Below the pieces are notes generated by a model. The model was given only the letters and a program-made list of their open reading frames with translations, did not search any database and was not told the DNA's origin. A program made the translations under genes and the position numbers. Below are positions 38,142 to 50,100 of a DNA stretch of 64,000 nucleotides, one piece after another. The stretch spans positions 2,344,001-2,408,000 of the forward strand of contig JBGVUE010000001.1 of assembly GCA_041861885.1 (NCBI GenBank). The letters are read 5' to 3'. Each line of letters starts with the position of its first letter. Position 1 is the first letter of the stretch. Source of the DNA: Haloimpatiens sp. FM7315. GTDB taxonomy: Bacteria > Bacillota > Clostridia > Clostridiales > Clostridiaceae.

Positions 38142-39756
38142 CTATATAGAATACATTAATTCTCCACCCACATAAGTTTTAATTACCTTAATATCCTTTA
38201 TATTATCTTCCTTAACCTCTAATATATTATCTGATAATACTACAAAATCAGCAAACTTTCCCTCTTCAATACTTCCCTTATTCTTCTCATCTCTACTCAT
38301 ATAAGAAGAGCCTAAAGTTTGACACTTTAAAGCCTCAAAAGCAGAAATTTTTTCTTCTTTATGCCAAGATTTCTGAGGGTTTCCCAATAAATCTTTTCTA
38401 GTTACTGCCCCGTATATGCTTTGAATTGGATTAAAAGATTCTATTGGAGCATCTGAGCTAAAACAAAGCATTATGTTATTTTTTAGCATTGAACCCCAGC
38501 TATAACTCTCATTAGCAACTTTTTTAGGAATAACTCTGTCAACAAGATTATAATCTGACATAACAAAGGAAGGCTGAACATTTGCTATAACCTTTAGTTT
38601 TTCAAATCTCTTTAACATCTCTTTATTTGTAAATTGGCAGTGGACAATTGCATCTCTTAAATCTTTATCTTGGAATTTTTCAAAGGCATCTAATACTAAG
38701 TCAGAGGCTCTATCTCCAATACAGTGAACAGCCAAAGGAAGCCTCCACTTATTTGCTTCTTTTTTAGCTCTCCTAGTTCCTCTCTAGAATAAACACTAAC
38801 TCCCTTATCTAAAGTATCTAAATAAGGCTCCTTCATGGCAGCAGTTCTCCCTCCAAGAGAACCATCTTCATAAAGCTTTACACAAGATATCTTTAAAAAA
38901 TCACTGTTTAATTCATAATCTCCAACTTCTTTATTAAAAACTTTAGAAATGCATTTAACCCCACTTATTATATCCTCACAGCTTGGAAGCCACAATTGAA
39001 GACTCATTCTTATTTTTAGTTCTTCCTCTTTGTCTAATTCCCTATAAGCCTCTAATAAATTTAATAAAGAACCAGCATGACCTACATCCTCTGTTTGAAT
39101 GGAGGTAAGACCTACTTTTAGAGCATCTTCAAAAGCACTTTTTAATAGGGCTTTTATTTCATCTTTTTTAGGGCTGGAAGTCTATCTAATATAAGATTAA
39201 TAGCATTTTCTCTTAATATCCCTGTAGGTTTTCCCTTCTCTACATCTATAACTCCATCTTTCATTTCTGGAACATTGTAAAGTAGTCCCAAAAGCTCTAA
39301 AGCCTTAGTATTACAAACTCCAATATGTCCACAAATTCTATGAAAAAATATAGGGTTATCCTGGCTAATTTTATCAAGGTCAAACCTATTTGGTAATCTT
39401 TTTTCTTTAAATAAATTTTCATTCCAACCTCTTGATGTAACCCACTGGCCCTTTGGAATTTTATTATCCTCTATATACTTTTTAGTCCTGTTTACCATAT
39501 CTTCTATAGAAGATATACTTCTTATATTAACTTTACTCTTTGTTATAGCGTAATTTAAAAAATGCATATGAGCATCATTAAATCCAGGAACTACTGTTTT
39601 TCCCTTTAAGTCAATGACCTTCTCTTTAGGTTCTTTTATTTTTAAAATTTCCTCATTAGTTCCAACTTTATGAAAGACTCCATTTCTAACAGAAAACCCT
39701 TGTGATATTTTCCTACCATCTAATGTGATTACCTTACCATTAATAAAAACTGCCAT
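38142..39756 (-). CDS. YtcJ-like amidohydrolase (two frameshifts)
   Basis: About 539 residues when joined; metal-dependent amidohydrolase of the PF07969 type. Metal-site motif VVPGFNDAHMHF, QTEDVGHAG, AVHCIGDRASD, FSSDAPIESFNP and the C-terminal KGSIEEGKFADFVVL are all present. Breaks in A6 runs at 39164-39169 and 38760-38765 are each repaired by one A (ALKKDEIKALLKSAFEDAL; LKKEANKWRLPLAVH). The start is ATG 39756 (or 39765). Substrate unknown. Confidence 0.87.
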
Positions 39757-39867
39757 TTTGCTCATTCCCCCAAATTTGTATTTCAGCATAACTTTAGCAT
39801 ATTTATAATGATTTTTATAGAATTTTTGTATTTAAAAGGAACATCTAAAAGATGCTCCTTTTAAATA

Positions 39868-42516
39868 TTATTTCATAGACTTTAATGATTCTATTCTCTC
39901 AATTACAGCACTGTACATTTCCTTGTATTTTTCGCCTTTTTGTCTTTCTTCATTTACAACAGCTTCTGGAGCTTTGCTTGTAAATCTCTCATTAGAAAGT
40001 TTCTTTTCTACTCTATCTATTTCCTTTTGTAATTTTTCTTTTTCTTTTCCTAATCTTTCAAGCTCTTTTTCTACATCTACTAAATCTAGAAGTGGCATGT
40101 AAAGCTCTGCTCCTTTAGTTACTGTAGAAACTGCATTTCCTGCCTCTTCTTTTGATTTTATAAATACAAACTCTGAAGCTGAGGCAAGTTTTTCAAAGTA
40201 TATTTTTCCTTCTTCAAAAGCCTCTTTTCCCTCTGTAACATAAGCCATTACTTTAGCTTTTTTAGAAGGTGGTACATTCATTTCAGCTCTAACATTTCTT
40301 AGAGAAGTTATAGCCTCCATTATGTAGTTCATGTTAGTTTCAGCTTCTTTATCTTCTAATTCTTCACTGAATTCTGGCCACTTAGATATAGTTATAGTTT
40401 CAAAGCTATCATCTAAATGAGTATATATTTCTTCAGTTATAAATGGCATTACTGGGTGTAGAAGTTTAATTCCAGTTATTAGTACCTTTTGAAGTACATT
40501 AAATGCTACTCCCTTAGCCTTTTCATCATCACCAAAGAATACAGGTTTAACAAGTTCTATATACCAGTCACAGAACTCATTCCACATAAATTCATAAACC
40601 TTTTGAGAAGCCATTCCAAGTTCAAATTTATCTACATTATCTGTAACTTCTTTTACTAAAGTATTCATTCTTGAAAGAATCCATCTATCTGCTACAGTGT
40701 AATCCTTGCAGTCTTTATATTTTTCCATAAGATCTCTATCAAGGTTCATCATAACAAATCTTGATGCATTCCAGACCTTATTTGCAAAGTTTCTAGCAGA
40801 CTCAACCTTTTCCTCATAGAATCTTATATCGTTACCTGCTGCATTTCCTGTTATAAGCATAAATCTTAAGGCATCTGCACCATATTTATCTATTATTTCA
40901 AGAGGATCTACCCCGTTTCCTAGGGATTTTGACATCTTTCTTCCTTCACTATCCCTAACTATTCCATGCATAAGAACGTGTTCAAAAGGAATCTCTTTCA
41001 TATTGTGAATTCCTGAGAATATCATTCTAGCAACCCAGAAGAATATAATATCATATCCAGTAACTAAAGTATTAGTTGGATAGAAGTATTTTACATCCTC
41101 TGAATCTTCAGGCCAGCCTAAAGTTGAAAATGGCCATAAAGCTGATGAGAACCAAGTATCTAAAACATCTTTATCCTGTTCTAAATTAGTGCTATTACAT
41201 TTTGTACAATTAGTAGGTGCTTCTTTAGATACAATAACCTCTCCGCAGTCTTTACAGTACCAAACTGGAATTCTATGTCCCCACCATAGCTGTCTTGATA
41301 TGCACCAATCTTGAATGTTCTCCATCCAGTTGTAATATATCTTCTCAAATCTCTTTGGAACAAATTTTATTTTCTCTTCTTTAACTGCATCTATAGCAGG
41401 TTTTGCAAGAGATTCCATTTTTACATACCACTGCTTTGAAAGCATTGGCTCTACAGTAGTTCCACATCTATCATGGCAACCAACATTGTGACTGTGTTCT
41501 TTTATCTTTACAAGGTATCCTTGAGCTTTTAAATCCTCTACCATAGCTTTTCTAGCAACATATCTATCCATACCAGAATATTTGCCGTAACCATCTATAA
41601 TGGTTCCATCTTCCTTTAATATTATAATCTGTGGAAGATTATGTCTTTGACCTACACCAAAGTCATTTGGATCATGAGCTGGTGTAATTTTAACTGCTCC
41701 AGTACCAAATTCCATATCTACGTAGTCATCGGCAACTATTGGTATTTCTCTATTTACTAAAGGAAGTATTAAAGTTTTACCTACTAAATCAGCATATCTT
41801 TCATCCTTTGGATTTACTGCAACTGCTGTATCTCCAAGTAAAGTTTCTGGTCTTGTAGTTGCAATCTCAAGCCATCTTTCGCTATCTTTTACTGGATATT
41901 TTATGTGCCAGAAATTTCCTTCTTGCTCTTCATATTCTATCTCCGCATCTGAAAGAGCTGTTTGACATTTTGGGCACCAGTTAGTTATTCTATTTCCTTT
42001 GTATATAAGGCCTTCTTCATATAATTTAACAAAAACCTCTCTAACAGCTTCATCTAACTTGTCATCCATGGTAAATCTCTCTCTTGTAAAATCACAAGAA
42101 ACACCAAGCTTTTGTATTTGTGTTCTGATTCTGTTTCTATATTTATCAGACCACTCCCAAACTTTTTCAAGGAAAGCTTCTCTTCCCATTTCCTTTTTAT
42201 TAAAGCCTTTAGATAAAAGATCTTTTTCAACCTTAACCTCTGTTGCAATACTTGCATGGTCTTCTCCAGGCAAATATAGTGCGCTGTAACCTTGCATTCT
42301 TTTTACTCTTATTAAAAAGTCCTGCAAAGTATCGTCAAGGGCGTGACCTAAATGAAGTTGCCCTGTTATATTTGGTGGTGGCATCATTATAGTGTAAGGT
42401 TTTTTGTTTTCATCCACCTCTGGTGTGAAATAACCTTTTTCTAACCATTTATCGTATAGTCTTTCTTCAAATTCCTTAGGATCATAGGTTTTAGCTATAT
42501 TTTTGTTTTCTTCCAT
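39868..42516 (-). CDS. valS: Valyl-tRNA synthetase
   Basis: 882 residues, full length. Class I signatures [17 protein letters not shown] (HIGH) and [14 protein letters not shown] (KMSKS). The editing CP1 domain contains [18 protein letters not shown]; the anticodon domain and a C-terminal coiled-coil arm ([20 protein letters not shown]) follow. ATG behind GGAGAAGATAATA. Controlled by the T-box upstream. Confidence 0.98.
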   Translation of the reverse strand: MEENKNIAKTYDPKEFEERLYDKWLEKGYFTPEVDENKKPYTIMMPPPNITGQLHLGHALDDTLQDFLIRVKRMQGYSALYLPGEDHASIATEVKVEKDLLSKGFNKKEMGREAFLEKVWEWSDKYRNRIRTQIQKLGVSCDFTRERFTMDDKLDEAVREVFVKLYEEGLIYKGNRITNWCPKCQTALSDAEIEYEEQEGNFWHIKYPVKDSERWLEIATTRPETLLGDTAVAVNPKDERYADLVGKTLILPLVNREIPIVADDYVDMEFGTGAVKITPAHDPNDFGVGQRHNLPQIIILKEDGTIIDGYGKYSGMDRYVARKAMVEDLKAQGYLVKIKEHSHNVGCHDRCGTTVEPMLSKQWYVKMESLAKPAIDAVKEEKIKFVPKRFEKIYYNWMENIQDWCISRQLWWGHRIPVWYCKDCGEVIVSKEAPTNCTKCNSTNLEQDKDVLDTWFSSALWPFSTLGWPEDSEDVKYFYPTNTLVTGYDIIFFWVARMIFSGIHNMKEIPFEHVLMHGIVRDSEGRKMSKSLGNGVDPLEIIDKYGADALRFMLITGNAAGNDIRFYEEKVESARNFANKVWNASRFVMMNLDRDLMEKYKDCKDYTVADRWILSRMNTLVKEVTDNVDKFELGMASQKVYEFMWNEFCDWYIELVKPVFFGDDEKAKGVAFNVLQKVLITGIKLLHPVMPFITEEIYTHLDDSFETITISKWPEFSEELEDKEAETNMNYIMEAITSLRNVRAEMNVPPSKKAKVMAYVTEGKEAFEEGKIYFEKLASASEFVFIKSKEEAGNAVSTVTKGAELYMPLLDLVDVEKELERLGKEKEKLQKEIDRVEKKLSNERFTSKAPEAVVNEERQKGEKYKEMYSAVIERIESLKSMK

Positions 42517-42550
42517 TATTATCTTCTCCTTTCAAACATTTCAAGCAAAT

Positions 42551-42795
42551 AAAAAAGCACTGACGTCCAAAAAGGACGACAGTGCGTGGTACCACCTTTG
42601 TTCTAGTAAATAATAAAATTTTACCCACTAGCTCTCATTAATTTAACGGATATTCCCGGCTCTATTTACTACTACTTCAATAGAGAAACTCCAAAGCTAC
42701 CTTCAAAGAAATTTGTACAGAAAGCCTCTCAGCCTATGAGCTTTCCTCTCTTAATACTCCTTGTCTTTTACTCCTCTTTTTCTACGTTTTTAAAT
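42551..42795 (-). promoter_or_regulatory. T-box leader of valS (specifier GTA, Val)
   Basis: T-box core AGGTGGTACCACG precedes a terminator GCACTGTCGTCC/GGACGTCAGTGC with U tract (42551-42585). In Stem I, GAAGGTAGCTTTGGAGT places GTA, a valine codon, at the specifier (42698-42700 on the plus strand). Confidence 0.95.
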
Positions 42796-42817
42796 ATTAA
42801 ATTTAAATATACTTGTA

Positions 42818-42846
42818 ATTTTAATACTATTGCCCTTACATGTCAA
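42818..42846 (-). promoter_or_regulatory. Promoter of the valS T-box transcript
   Basis: TTGACA, 17-nt spacer, TAAAAT on the minus strand. Confidence 0.75.
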
Positions 42847-42862
42847 TAGCCTTAGGAGCATT

Positions 42863-43699
42863 TTAAATATTTCTAAGGTTCTTAAGGCTTATATCAAGAG
42901 ATTTAAAAGAATGAGTTAAGGCTCCTAGGGATATATAGTCTACACCAGTTTCAGCTATGCTTTTTATGGTTTTAATATTAACATTGCCAGAAGCTTCTGT
43001 TAACGCCCTTCCATCTATAAGCTTAACTGCCTTTTTCATAGAATCCAAATCCATATTGTCAAGCATGATAATATCTGCACCTGCCTCTATTGCCTCCAAT
43101 ACTCCTTCTAGATTCTCCACCTCAACTTCTACTTTTCTTACAAAAGAACAGCTTGATTTAGCCTTTAAAATCGCTTTCTTTATACCGCCTGCTGCACTTA
43201 TATGATTGTCTTTTATAAGAATACCGTCAGATAAATTAAATCTATGATTAGTCCCACCTGCTATCTTTACAGAATATTTTTCAAGTATTCTTAAATTTGG
43301 GGTGGTCTTTCTTGTATCCAAAATTTTAGCCTTAGTGTGACTTACTTCCTTTAAAAATTTTCCTGTCATAGTTGCAATTCCACTCATTCTTTGCATTAAA
43401 TTTAGGGCAACCCTCTCTCCCTTAAGGATGTTTATAGTGTTCCCTTCTAAAACCCCAATTATGTCTTTATTTTTAACTAAATCTCCATCTTTAAAAAATG
43501 CTTTTACCCTTACATCTCCTAGTATAGAAAACACCCTTTCAAAAACTTCAAGGCCCGAAATTATGCCCTCTTCCTTTGCTATTAAATCCGCTTTTGAATT
43601 ACTTTCCTTAGATATTATAGACTCTGTAGTTATATCTCCATAGGTACAATCCTCAATGAGAGCATTTTCTATTATTTTATCAACAACTAACCAATTCAT
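42863..43699 (-). CDS. nadC: Nicotinate-nucleotide pyrophosphorylase (carboxylating)
   Basis: 278 residues. Converts quinolinate and PRPP to nicotinate mononucleotide. EDCTYGDITTESI, GERVALNLMQRMSGIATMT, DTRKTTPNLRILEKYSVKIA and GADIIMLDNMD are diagnostic. ATG at 43699 fits AGGTGAT upstream; the GTG at 43711 lies in that motif. Overlaps the nadB end by 20 nt. Last of nadA-nadB-nadC. Confidence 0.97.
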   Translation of the reverse strand: MNWLVVDKIIENALIEDCTYGDITTESIISKESNSKADLIAKEEGIISGLEVFERVFSILGDVRVKAFFKDGDLVKNKDIIGVLEGNTINILKGERVALNLMQRMSGIATMTGKFLKEVSHTKAKILDTRKTTPNLRILEKYSVKIAGGTNHRFNLSDGILIKDNHISAAGGIKKAILKAKSSCSFVRKVEVEVENLEGVLEAIEAGADIIMLDNMDLDSMKKAVKLIDGRALTEASGNVNIKTIKSIAETGVDYISLGALTHSFKSLDISLKNLRNI

Positions 43700-44981
43700 T
43701 TTTCTTATCACCTAGCACTTCCTTAAATTTATTTAAAGCAACTTTTTTATTATCTTCCATAAATTCATAAGCCTCAGTAAGATTCATATGAAAAGCTGAA
43801 TCCAGTAAATCAATAAAGTCTATATTACTATTTATGTCCTTTGTAGCTCTTCTTGAAAACACCAAAGCTTCTAGAAGTGAATTGCTAGCAAGTCTGTTGG
43901 CACCATGAACTCCAGTACAGCTTACTTCTCCTGTAGCATATAAGTTTTTCATAGAAGTTCTTCCAAATTCATCTACATCTATTCCACCCATGAAATAGTG
44001 CTGTACTGGGGTTACCGGAATAAACCCTTTTGTTATATCTACGCCTCTTTCTAGGCAGCCTTTATAAATTCCAGGAAATCTATTTACAACAAATTCCTTA
44101 TCCATAGCTGAAATATCTAAATAAACATAGGGACATTTTGTCTTTTCTTCCTCTTTTAATATAGCCGCTGCCACAACATTTCTTGGAAGCAGCTCATCTA
44201 TAAATCTCTCTTTATTTTTATTAATTAGCTTTGCTCCCTCTCCCCTTAAGGATTCGGATATTAAGAAATTTCTTCCAACCTTATTTTCTTCATATAATCC
44301 TGTAGGATGAAACTGAATGTACTGAAGATTTTTAACTTTAATATTATGTTTTAAAGCTATTGATATTCCATCTCCTGTTATAGTTTTCTGATTAGTAGAA
44401 TTTTTAAACAAAGCACCTATGCCACCAGTTGCCAAAATAACTACCTTAGCTCTTATATTAAAGCTTTCTTTATCTTTTACACCTATTATTCCAAGGACTT
44501 TATTGTCTTTGCTTAAAAGGTCAATCATGCTGCACTCTTCTATGACTTTAATGTTCTTTCTCTTTTTAACTTCAAAGCTTAAAGTTTGAAACACACGCTT
44601 TCCTGTGTAGTCCTTATAATGAACAATTCTATTTACCCTATGGGCTCCTTCTCTTGTATAGTCAAAACTCTCACCCTTTTTATCAAAATCTACTCCCATT
44701 TTTTCAAGGATATTAATATTTTCTATAGATTCTTTGGCTAAAATTCTAACTGCCTTAACATCATTTTTATACTGTCCTGCCTTTAGGGTATCTTCTACAA
44801 AAGCCTCTTCATCAGCTTTGTTTAAAGCTGTAGAAATTCCCCCTTGTGCCAAATAAGTATTACATTCATCTAGGGTAGTTTTTGTAATAATAGCTACCTT
44901 TAAGTCTTCTCTTAAATTTAATGCAGTGTATAATCCAGCAACTCCACTTCCAACTATAAGTACATCAAATTTTCTGTCCAA
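43680..44981 (-). CDS. nadB: L-aspartate oxidase
   Basis: 433 residues. FAD enzyme oxidising aspartate to iminoaspartate; in anaerobes fumarate can be the acceptor. N-terminal dinucleotide fold DVLIVGSGVAGLYTALNL, AQGGISTAL, TREGAHRVNRI, QFHPTGLY and GANRLASNSLLEALVF are conserved. It is about 100 residues shorter than the E. coli enzyme because the C-terminal helical extension is reduced. Lies 5 nt after nadA. Confidence 0.96.
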   Translation of the reverse strand: MDRKFDVLIVGSGVAGLYTALNLREDLKVAIITKTTLDECNTYLAQGGISTALNKADEEAFVEDTLKAGQYKNDVKAVRILAKESIENINILEKMGVDFDKKGESFDYTREGAHRVNRIVHYKDYTGKRVFQTLSFEVKKRKNIKVIEECSMIDLLSKDNKVLGIIGVKDKESFNIRAKVVILATGGIGALFKNSTNQKTITGDGISIALKHNIKVKNLQYIQFHPTGLYEENKVGRNFLISESLRGEGAKLINKNKERFIDELLPRNVVAAAILKEEEKTKCPYVYLDISAMDKEFVVNRFPGIYKGCLERGVDITKGFIPVTPVQHYFMGGIDVDEFGRTSMKNLYATGEVSCTGVHGANRLASNSLLEALVFSRRATKDINSNIDFIDLLDSAFHMNLTEAYEFMEDNKKVALNKFKEVLGDKKNELVSC

Positions 44982-44986
44982 TTTTC

Positions 44987-45895
44987 TTACCTCCCTAGTA
45001 ATAGCATATTTTCTAAAGAGTTATTGGCTCTTTTTATAATGTCATCATTTAAATTAACTTCATATTTCATTTCTTTTAAGGCTTTATAAACATCTTCTAA
45101 AGTTGTCTTTTTCATATCCCTACAGACCATACAATCTAAAGATATGAATTCTTTATTTGGGCAAGCCTTTTTTAAATCATAAATAATACCAACTTCCGTC
45201 ACCACAATGTATTTATGGTAATTAGTTTCTTTAGCAAATTTAAGCATTCCTCCTGTACTTCCTATAAAATCAGCTAAATCTCTTATTTCTTTATTGCACT
45301 CAGGATGTGCTAAAACCTTGGCATCTTTAAACTGATTTTTCAAACACAAAAGTTTTTCTGCTTTTAGATTATTATGAACATAGCAGTATCCATCCCATAA
45401 AATTATATTTTTATCCTTTACTCTCTCCTTAACATAGGAGCCTAAATTTTTATCTGGTACAAAAATTACTTCCTCTGCATCAAGTTTACTTACTACTTTA
45501 ACTGCATTAGAAGATGTACAGCAAACCTCTGACACTGCTTTAACCAATGCACTAGAATTTATATAACACACAACTTTAGCTTTTGGATGCTGTTTTTTTA
45601 AGTTTTCTATGTCTGAAGCCTTTATCATATCTGCCATAGGGCATAGAGAAGTTTCTAAAGGCATTAAAACTTTCTTATTTGGAGAAAGTATCTTTGCGCT
45701 TTCCCCCATAAACTTTACACCACAAAACAAAATTGTGTTTTCACTACAATTTTTTGCTATCTTACTTAAGTAAAAGGAGTCTCCAACCTCATCTGCAACA
45801 TCTTTTACCTCATCATTTTCATAATAATGAGCAAGTATTATAGCGTTTCTCTCTTTTTTTAATCTTAGAATCTCTTCCTTAAGCTTTACAGCCAT
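44987..45895 (-). CDS. nadA: Quinolinate synthase
   Basis: About 302 residues. Condenses iminoaspartate and dihydroxyacetone phosphate; [4Fe-4S] enzyme. AHYYENDEVKDVADEVGDSF, LFCGVKFMGESAKIL, AHPECNKEIRDLADFIGSTG and LDCMVCRDMKKTT supply substrate contacts and cluster Cys residues. The start is ATG 45895 or GTG 45910; neither has an adjacent Shine-Dalgarno. AAGGAGGGG (45937-45945) lies upstream with a hairpin between. Confidence 0.96.
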   Translation of the reverse strand: MAVKLKEEILRLKKERNAIILAHYYENDEVKDVADEVGDSFYLSKIAKNCSENTILFCGVKFMGESAKILSPNKKVLMPLETSLCPMADMIKASDIENLKKQHPKAKVVCYINSSALVKAVSEVCCTSSNAVKVVSKLDAEEVIFVPDKNLGSYVKERVKDKNIILWDGYCYVHNNLKAEKLLCLKNQFKDAKVLAHPECNKEIRDLADFIGSTGGMLKFAKETNYHKYIVVTEVGIIYDLKKACPNKEFISLDCMVCRDMKKTTLEDVYKALKEMKYEVNLNDDIIKRANNSLENMLLLGR

Positions 45896-45945
45896 AATAT
45901 ACTTTGTCACTTAGATCAATTGCTCTAAGCAACACACCCCTCCTT
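45896..45945 (-). promoter_or_regulatory. Distant Shine-Dalgarno separated from nadA start by a hairpin
   Basis: AAGGAGGGG (45937-45945) is followed by CTTAGA-N8-TCTAAG (45910-45929) and then the ATG. The alternative GTG start overlaps the 3' stem. Confidence 0.45.
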
Positions 45946-46103
45946 TTGTGGATTTAGATTAATAATAATTTTTATATAAAAAACCTTTTGTAATATCATC
46001 TGTCTTTACACCTGAATATACATATTACTATATACAAATTCATAACAAAATTCAATAGTTTTTCATATTATAAATAGTAATAAATATTTATAGGAGGTAA
46101 AAT

Positions 46104-47114
46104 ATGAGAAAATGCTTTGGTACTTTTTTAGCTATTTTTATTAGCTGCGCTTTATTTTTAACGGGTTTTACTGGCTGTACTAAAAAAAATGGGAATTTAA
46201 AAAAGGTAAAATTAAACGAAGTTGTTAGATCCGTTTTTTACGCACCTATGTATGTTGCAATTAATGAAGGATTTTTTGAAGATGAGGGTTTAGATATTGA
46301 TTTGTCCACAGGTCAGGGAGCTGATAAAACCATGCAACAAGTTTTAAGTAAAAGTGCTGACATAGGCTTTTGCGGGCCTGAACAGGTTATCTACATTTAC
46401 AATCAAAAGAAAGATGATTTTCCAGTATTGTTTGCACAGTTAACTCAAACAGATGGTTCTTTCCTTGTTGGAAGAAAGGAAGAAAAAGACTTTAAATGGG
46501 AGTCCTTAAAGGGCAAAACTATTATTGGAGGTAGACCTGGGGGAGTTCCTGAAATGTCCCTTGAATATGTTCTTAAAAATCACGGAATTGATCCAAGTAA
46601 AGATGTAGATCTTATTACTAACTTAGCTTTTACTGCTACTGCTGGAGCTTTTAAAGCAGGTACTGGGGATTATGTAGCTTTATTTGAACCTACTGCAAGC
46701 TTACTTGAAAGCGATAATTCTGGAAGCATTGTGGCATCTATTGGTAAAAGTGCTGGAACTATTCCTTATACTTGCTATTTTGCAACAGGCTCATACATTA
46801 AAGACAATCCTGAAACCATAACTAAATTCACAAAAGCTATTCATAAAGGTCAAATTTGGGTTAAAGAGCACAGTAACGAAGAAGTTGCAAAATCCATAAA
46901 AAGCTTCTTCCCTGGAAGCGAGGAAAAAATACTATCTAAAGTTGTTAAAAACTATAGAGCTATCAACGCTTTTGCAGAAGATGTAACTTTAAAAGAAGAG
47001 GATTTAAATAGGTTAATGGATATAATTCAATCCTACAAATCTGATCTAATTCCTGAAAGGCCTCCTTTTAATGATATAGTTAATAACTCCTTTGCAGAAG
47101 AAATTATGAAGTAA
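46104..47114 (+). CDS. ABC transporter substrate-binding lipoprotein (SsuA/THI5-like)
   Basis: 336 residues. Signal peptide and lipobox (FLTGFTGC). The NMT1/SsuA pattern is clear: RSVFYAPMYVAINEGFFEDEGLDIDL, GQGADKTMQQVLSKSADIGF, LKGKTIIGGRPGGVPEM. Ligand unknown; relatives bind sulfonates, nitrate or pyrimidines. ATG behind AGGAGG. Its likely ATPase and permease genes lie 4.8 kb away beyond the giant activase gene. Confidence 0.92.
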   Translation: MRKCFGTFLAIFISCALFLTGFTGCTKKNGNLKKVKLNEVVRSVFYAPMYVAINEGFFEDEGLDIDLSTGQGADKTMQQVLSKSADIGFCGPEQVIYIYNQKKDDFPVLFAQLTQTDGSFLVGRKEEKDFKWESLKGKTIIGGRPGGVPEMSLEYVLKNHGIDPSKDVDLITNLAFTATAGAFKAGTGDYVALFEPTASLLESDNSGSIVASIGKSAGTIPYTCYFATGSYIKDNPETITKFTKAIHKGQIWVKEHSNEEVAKSIKSFFPGSEEKILSKVVKNYRAINAFAEDVTLKEEDLNRLMDIIQSYKSDLIPERPPFNDIVNNSFAEEIMK

Positions 47115-47137
47115 AAATCAAGTTTATAAAATAAATT

Positions 47138-47175
47138 TAAAAAAGCTATAGCACTTCCCCTGCTATAGCCTTTTT
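47138..47175. terminator. Bidirectional terminator
   Basis: GCTATAGCA/TGCTATAGC stem with A/T tracts on both sides, between the convergent lipoprotein and activase genes. Confidence 0.85.
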
Positions 47176-47176
47176 A

Positions 47177-50100
47177 TTATATTTTATGATTTGAAGCTGC
47201 CACTTCTTCTCTTGCATACTTATAGCTTTCATCATCTTTCTTTGGCTTTAAATTATCAAAAGCAGTAGAAAGCATTAATTTAATTCTATTAAGCTGATTT
47301 ACCTCGCTGGCACCTGGATCGTAGTCTACTGGAACTATGTTAGCTCCACTATACCTTCTTTTTAATTCCTTAATCATTCCCTTACCTGTAACATGATTTG
47401 GAAGACAAGCAAAAGGCTGCATGCAAACTATATTTTCAACTTCGCTTTCTATAAGTTCCACCATTTCTGCAGTTAAGAACCAGCCTTCTCCTGTTTGGTT
47501 TCCAAGAGATAAAATATCTCTTGCTCCTTTGGCTAGCTCATCTATAGTTTTTGGTGCAGTAAATCTTTTACTCTTACTTAATGCTAATTTCATGTGCTTT
47601 CTGTAGTGTTCAATATATCTTATAGCAATTTCACCAAATAAAGTTGCCATACTACTGCCTGACAAGTTTTTTTCTCTAAATTTATAGTTATAAGAACAGT
47701 ACAAGAAAAAATCAGTAAGATCCGGCATTACTGCCTCTGCTCCTTCACTTTCTATAATATCTACAATATTATTGTTAGCTGTTGGATGGAACTTAACTAA
47801 AATTTCACCTACAAGTCCTACCTTAGGTTTTTTTATATTTAATATTTCTAAATTATCAAAATCCTCAACTATATCATACATATATCTATTAAAAAGCTTT
47901 GTATCTGCCTTTTTTAAAGCTTCTTTACACTTAATAGTCCATTTATTATAAAGTTCATTAGTAGAACCTTTTATCCTCTCGTAAGGTCTTACCTTATATA
48001 AAACCCTCATAAGTAAATCTCCATATAAAAGTGCCATTAAACATCTCTTTGCAAAAGACATACTGATTTTAAAGCCTGGCTGCTTTTCCATACCAACAAA
48101 GTTTAAAGATATAACTGGAATATTTAAAAGCCCTGCATCCTTTAAAGCCTTTCTTAAAAAGCCAATGTAATTTGTAGCCCTACATCCTCCCCCTGTTTGT
48201 GATATCATAACTGAGGTGTTATTAAGATCATACTCTCCAGATTTAAGTGCTTTAATAATCTGTCCAACTACTATAATTGATGGATAACAAGCATCGTTAT
48301 TTACGTATTTTAAACCTTCTTCAATAGCATCCTTATCTACAGCCGGAAGTATTCTTAAGTTATAGCCTTCCTTTTTCATAGCTTCCTCTAAAAACTGAAA
48401 ATGTATAGGTGACATCTGTGGAGCTAAAATTGTATGATTTTTCCTCATAGCTTCTGTAAATACCACTCTCTTTAAAGTATCTTCATTATTTAAATTAAGC
48501 TGAATTTTATTTTTTTCTCTTTCATCTATAGCTGCCTTTAAAGATCTAATTCTAATTCTTATAGCACCTAAATTGTTTACCTCATCTATTTTAATTGCAG
48601 TGTAGATTTTACCTTTGGATGTCAATATATCCTGTACTTCATCTGTTGTAACCGCATCAAGACCACAGCCAAAAGAATTTAATTGAATAAGCTCTAAATT
48701 GCTTTTAGTTGAAACAAAACTTGCAGCTTCATATAGTCTTGAATGATATACCCACTGATCTACAACCCTTAGTGGTCTATTAACTTTTCCAAGATGACAA
48801 ATGGAGTCCTCTGTTAAAACCGCCATACCATATTCATTTATTAGGTTTGGAAGTCCATGGTTTATCTCCGGGTCCAAATGATAAGGTCTTCCTGCCAAAA
48901 CTATAGCTTTCTTACCGGTTTTCTCTAAGTAAGAAAGTACCTCCTCACCTTTTTCTCTTATATCTGTTTTAGCCGCTTCTTCTTCTATCCAAGCTTTGTC
49001 TAAAGCATTTTTAACTTCCTTTTTTGTAACGCCAAATTCCTTAAACTCATCATAGAGTCTTTTCTCTAATTTTTTCTTATTGTCTAAAGACAAAAATGGA
49101 TTCATGAATTTAATTTCTTTTTCCTTTAATACATCCATATTGTTTTTTATAACCTCTGGATAAGAAGTTACTATTGGGCAATTATAATGGTTGTCCGCAG
49201 CTTTTATTTCTTTTTTCTCATAGGCAACACAAGGGTAAAATATAGTTTTAATGCCTCTATTTACCAAATCCATAATGTGTCCATGACTTATTTTAGCTGG
49301 ATAACAAGCGGACTCTGAAGGTATAGTTTCTATTCCAAGCTCATAGGTTTTCTTTGATGAACGCCTTGAAATCAAAACTCTAAAGCCTATTTCACTTAAA
49401 AAAGTAAACCAAAGTGGGTAGTTTTCATACATATTTAAAACCCTTGGAATCCCTATAGTTCCCCTTTTAGCCTCTTCTTCTTTTAAAGGAATGTAACTAA
49501 AAAGTTTTTTATACTTATAATCAAATAAATTAGGTAATTTTTCAACCTTTTTTGTAACTCCAGCTCCTCTTTCACATCTATTGCCTGATATAAATTCTCT
49601 GCCGTCGGAAAACTCATTAACAGTTAAAAGGCAATTGTTACCACAGCCTCCACATCTTTTTAGAACTGTATTACACTTAAACTCATTAAGTTCTTTAGAC
49701 TTAAGTAAAGTGCTTTTTACATCCTTATGATATCTTTCCTTAGCAATAATAGCAGCGCCAAAAGCTCCCATTATACCTGATATATCCGGTCTTATTGCTT
49801 CTCTTCCTGAAATTATCTCAAAACTTCTTAAAACTGCATCGTTGTAAAAAGTTCCTCCCTGGACTATTATATTTTCTCCCATTTCTTCTGTATTTCTAAT
49901 TTTTATAACCTTTTGAAGGGCATTTTTTATAACTGAATAGGAAAGTCCTGCAGATATATCTCCAACTGAAGCCCCTTCTTTTTGAGCCTGTTTAACTCTT
50001 GAATTCATAAATACAGTACATCTTGAACCTAAATCCACAGGAGCCTTTGAACTAACAGCCTCTTTTGCAAAATCCTGAACCGACATACCTAAAGAATGTG

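Noticed and set aside
45960..46030. NiaR operator upstream of nadA (CTGTCTTTACAC near 46003)
   Set aside because: I cannot recall the motif well enough to score it and it is not a convincing palindrome.
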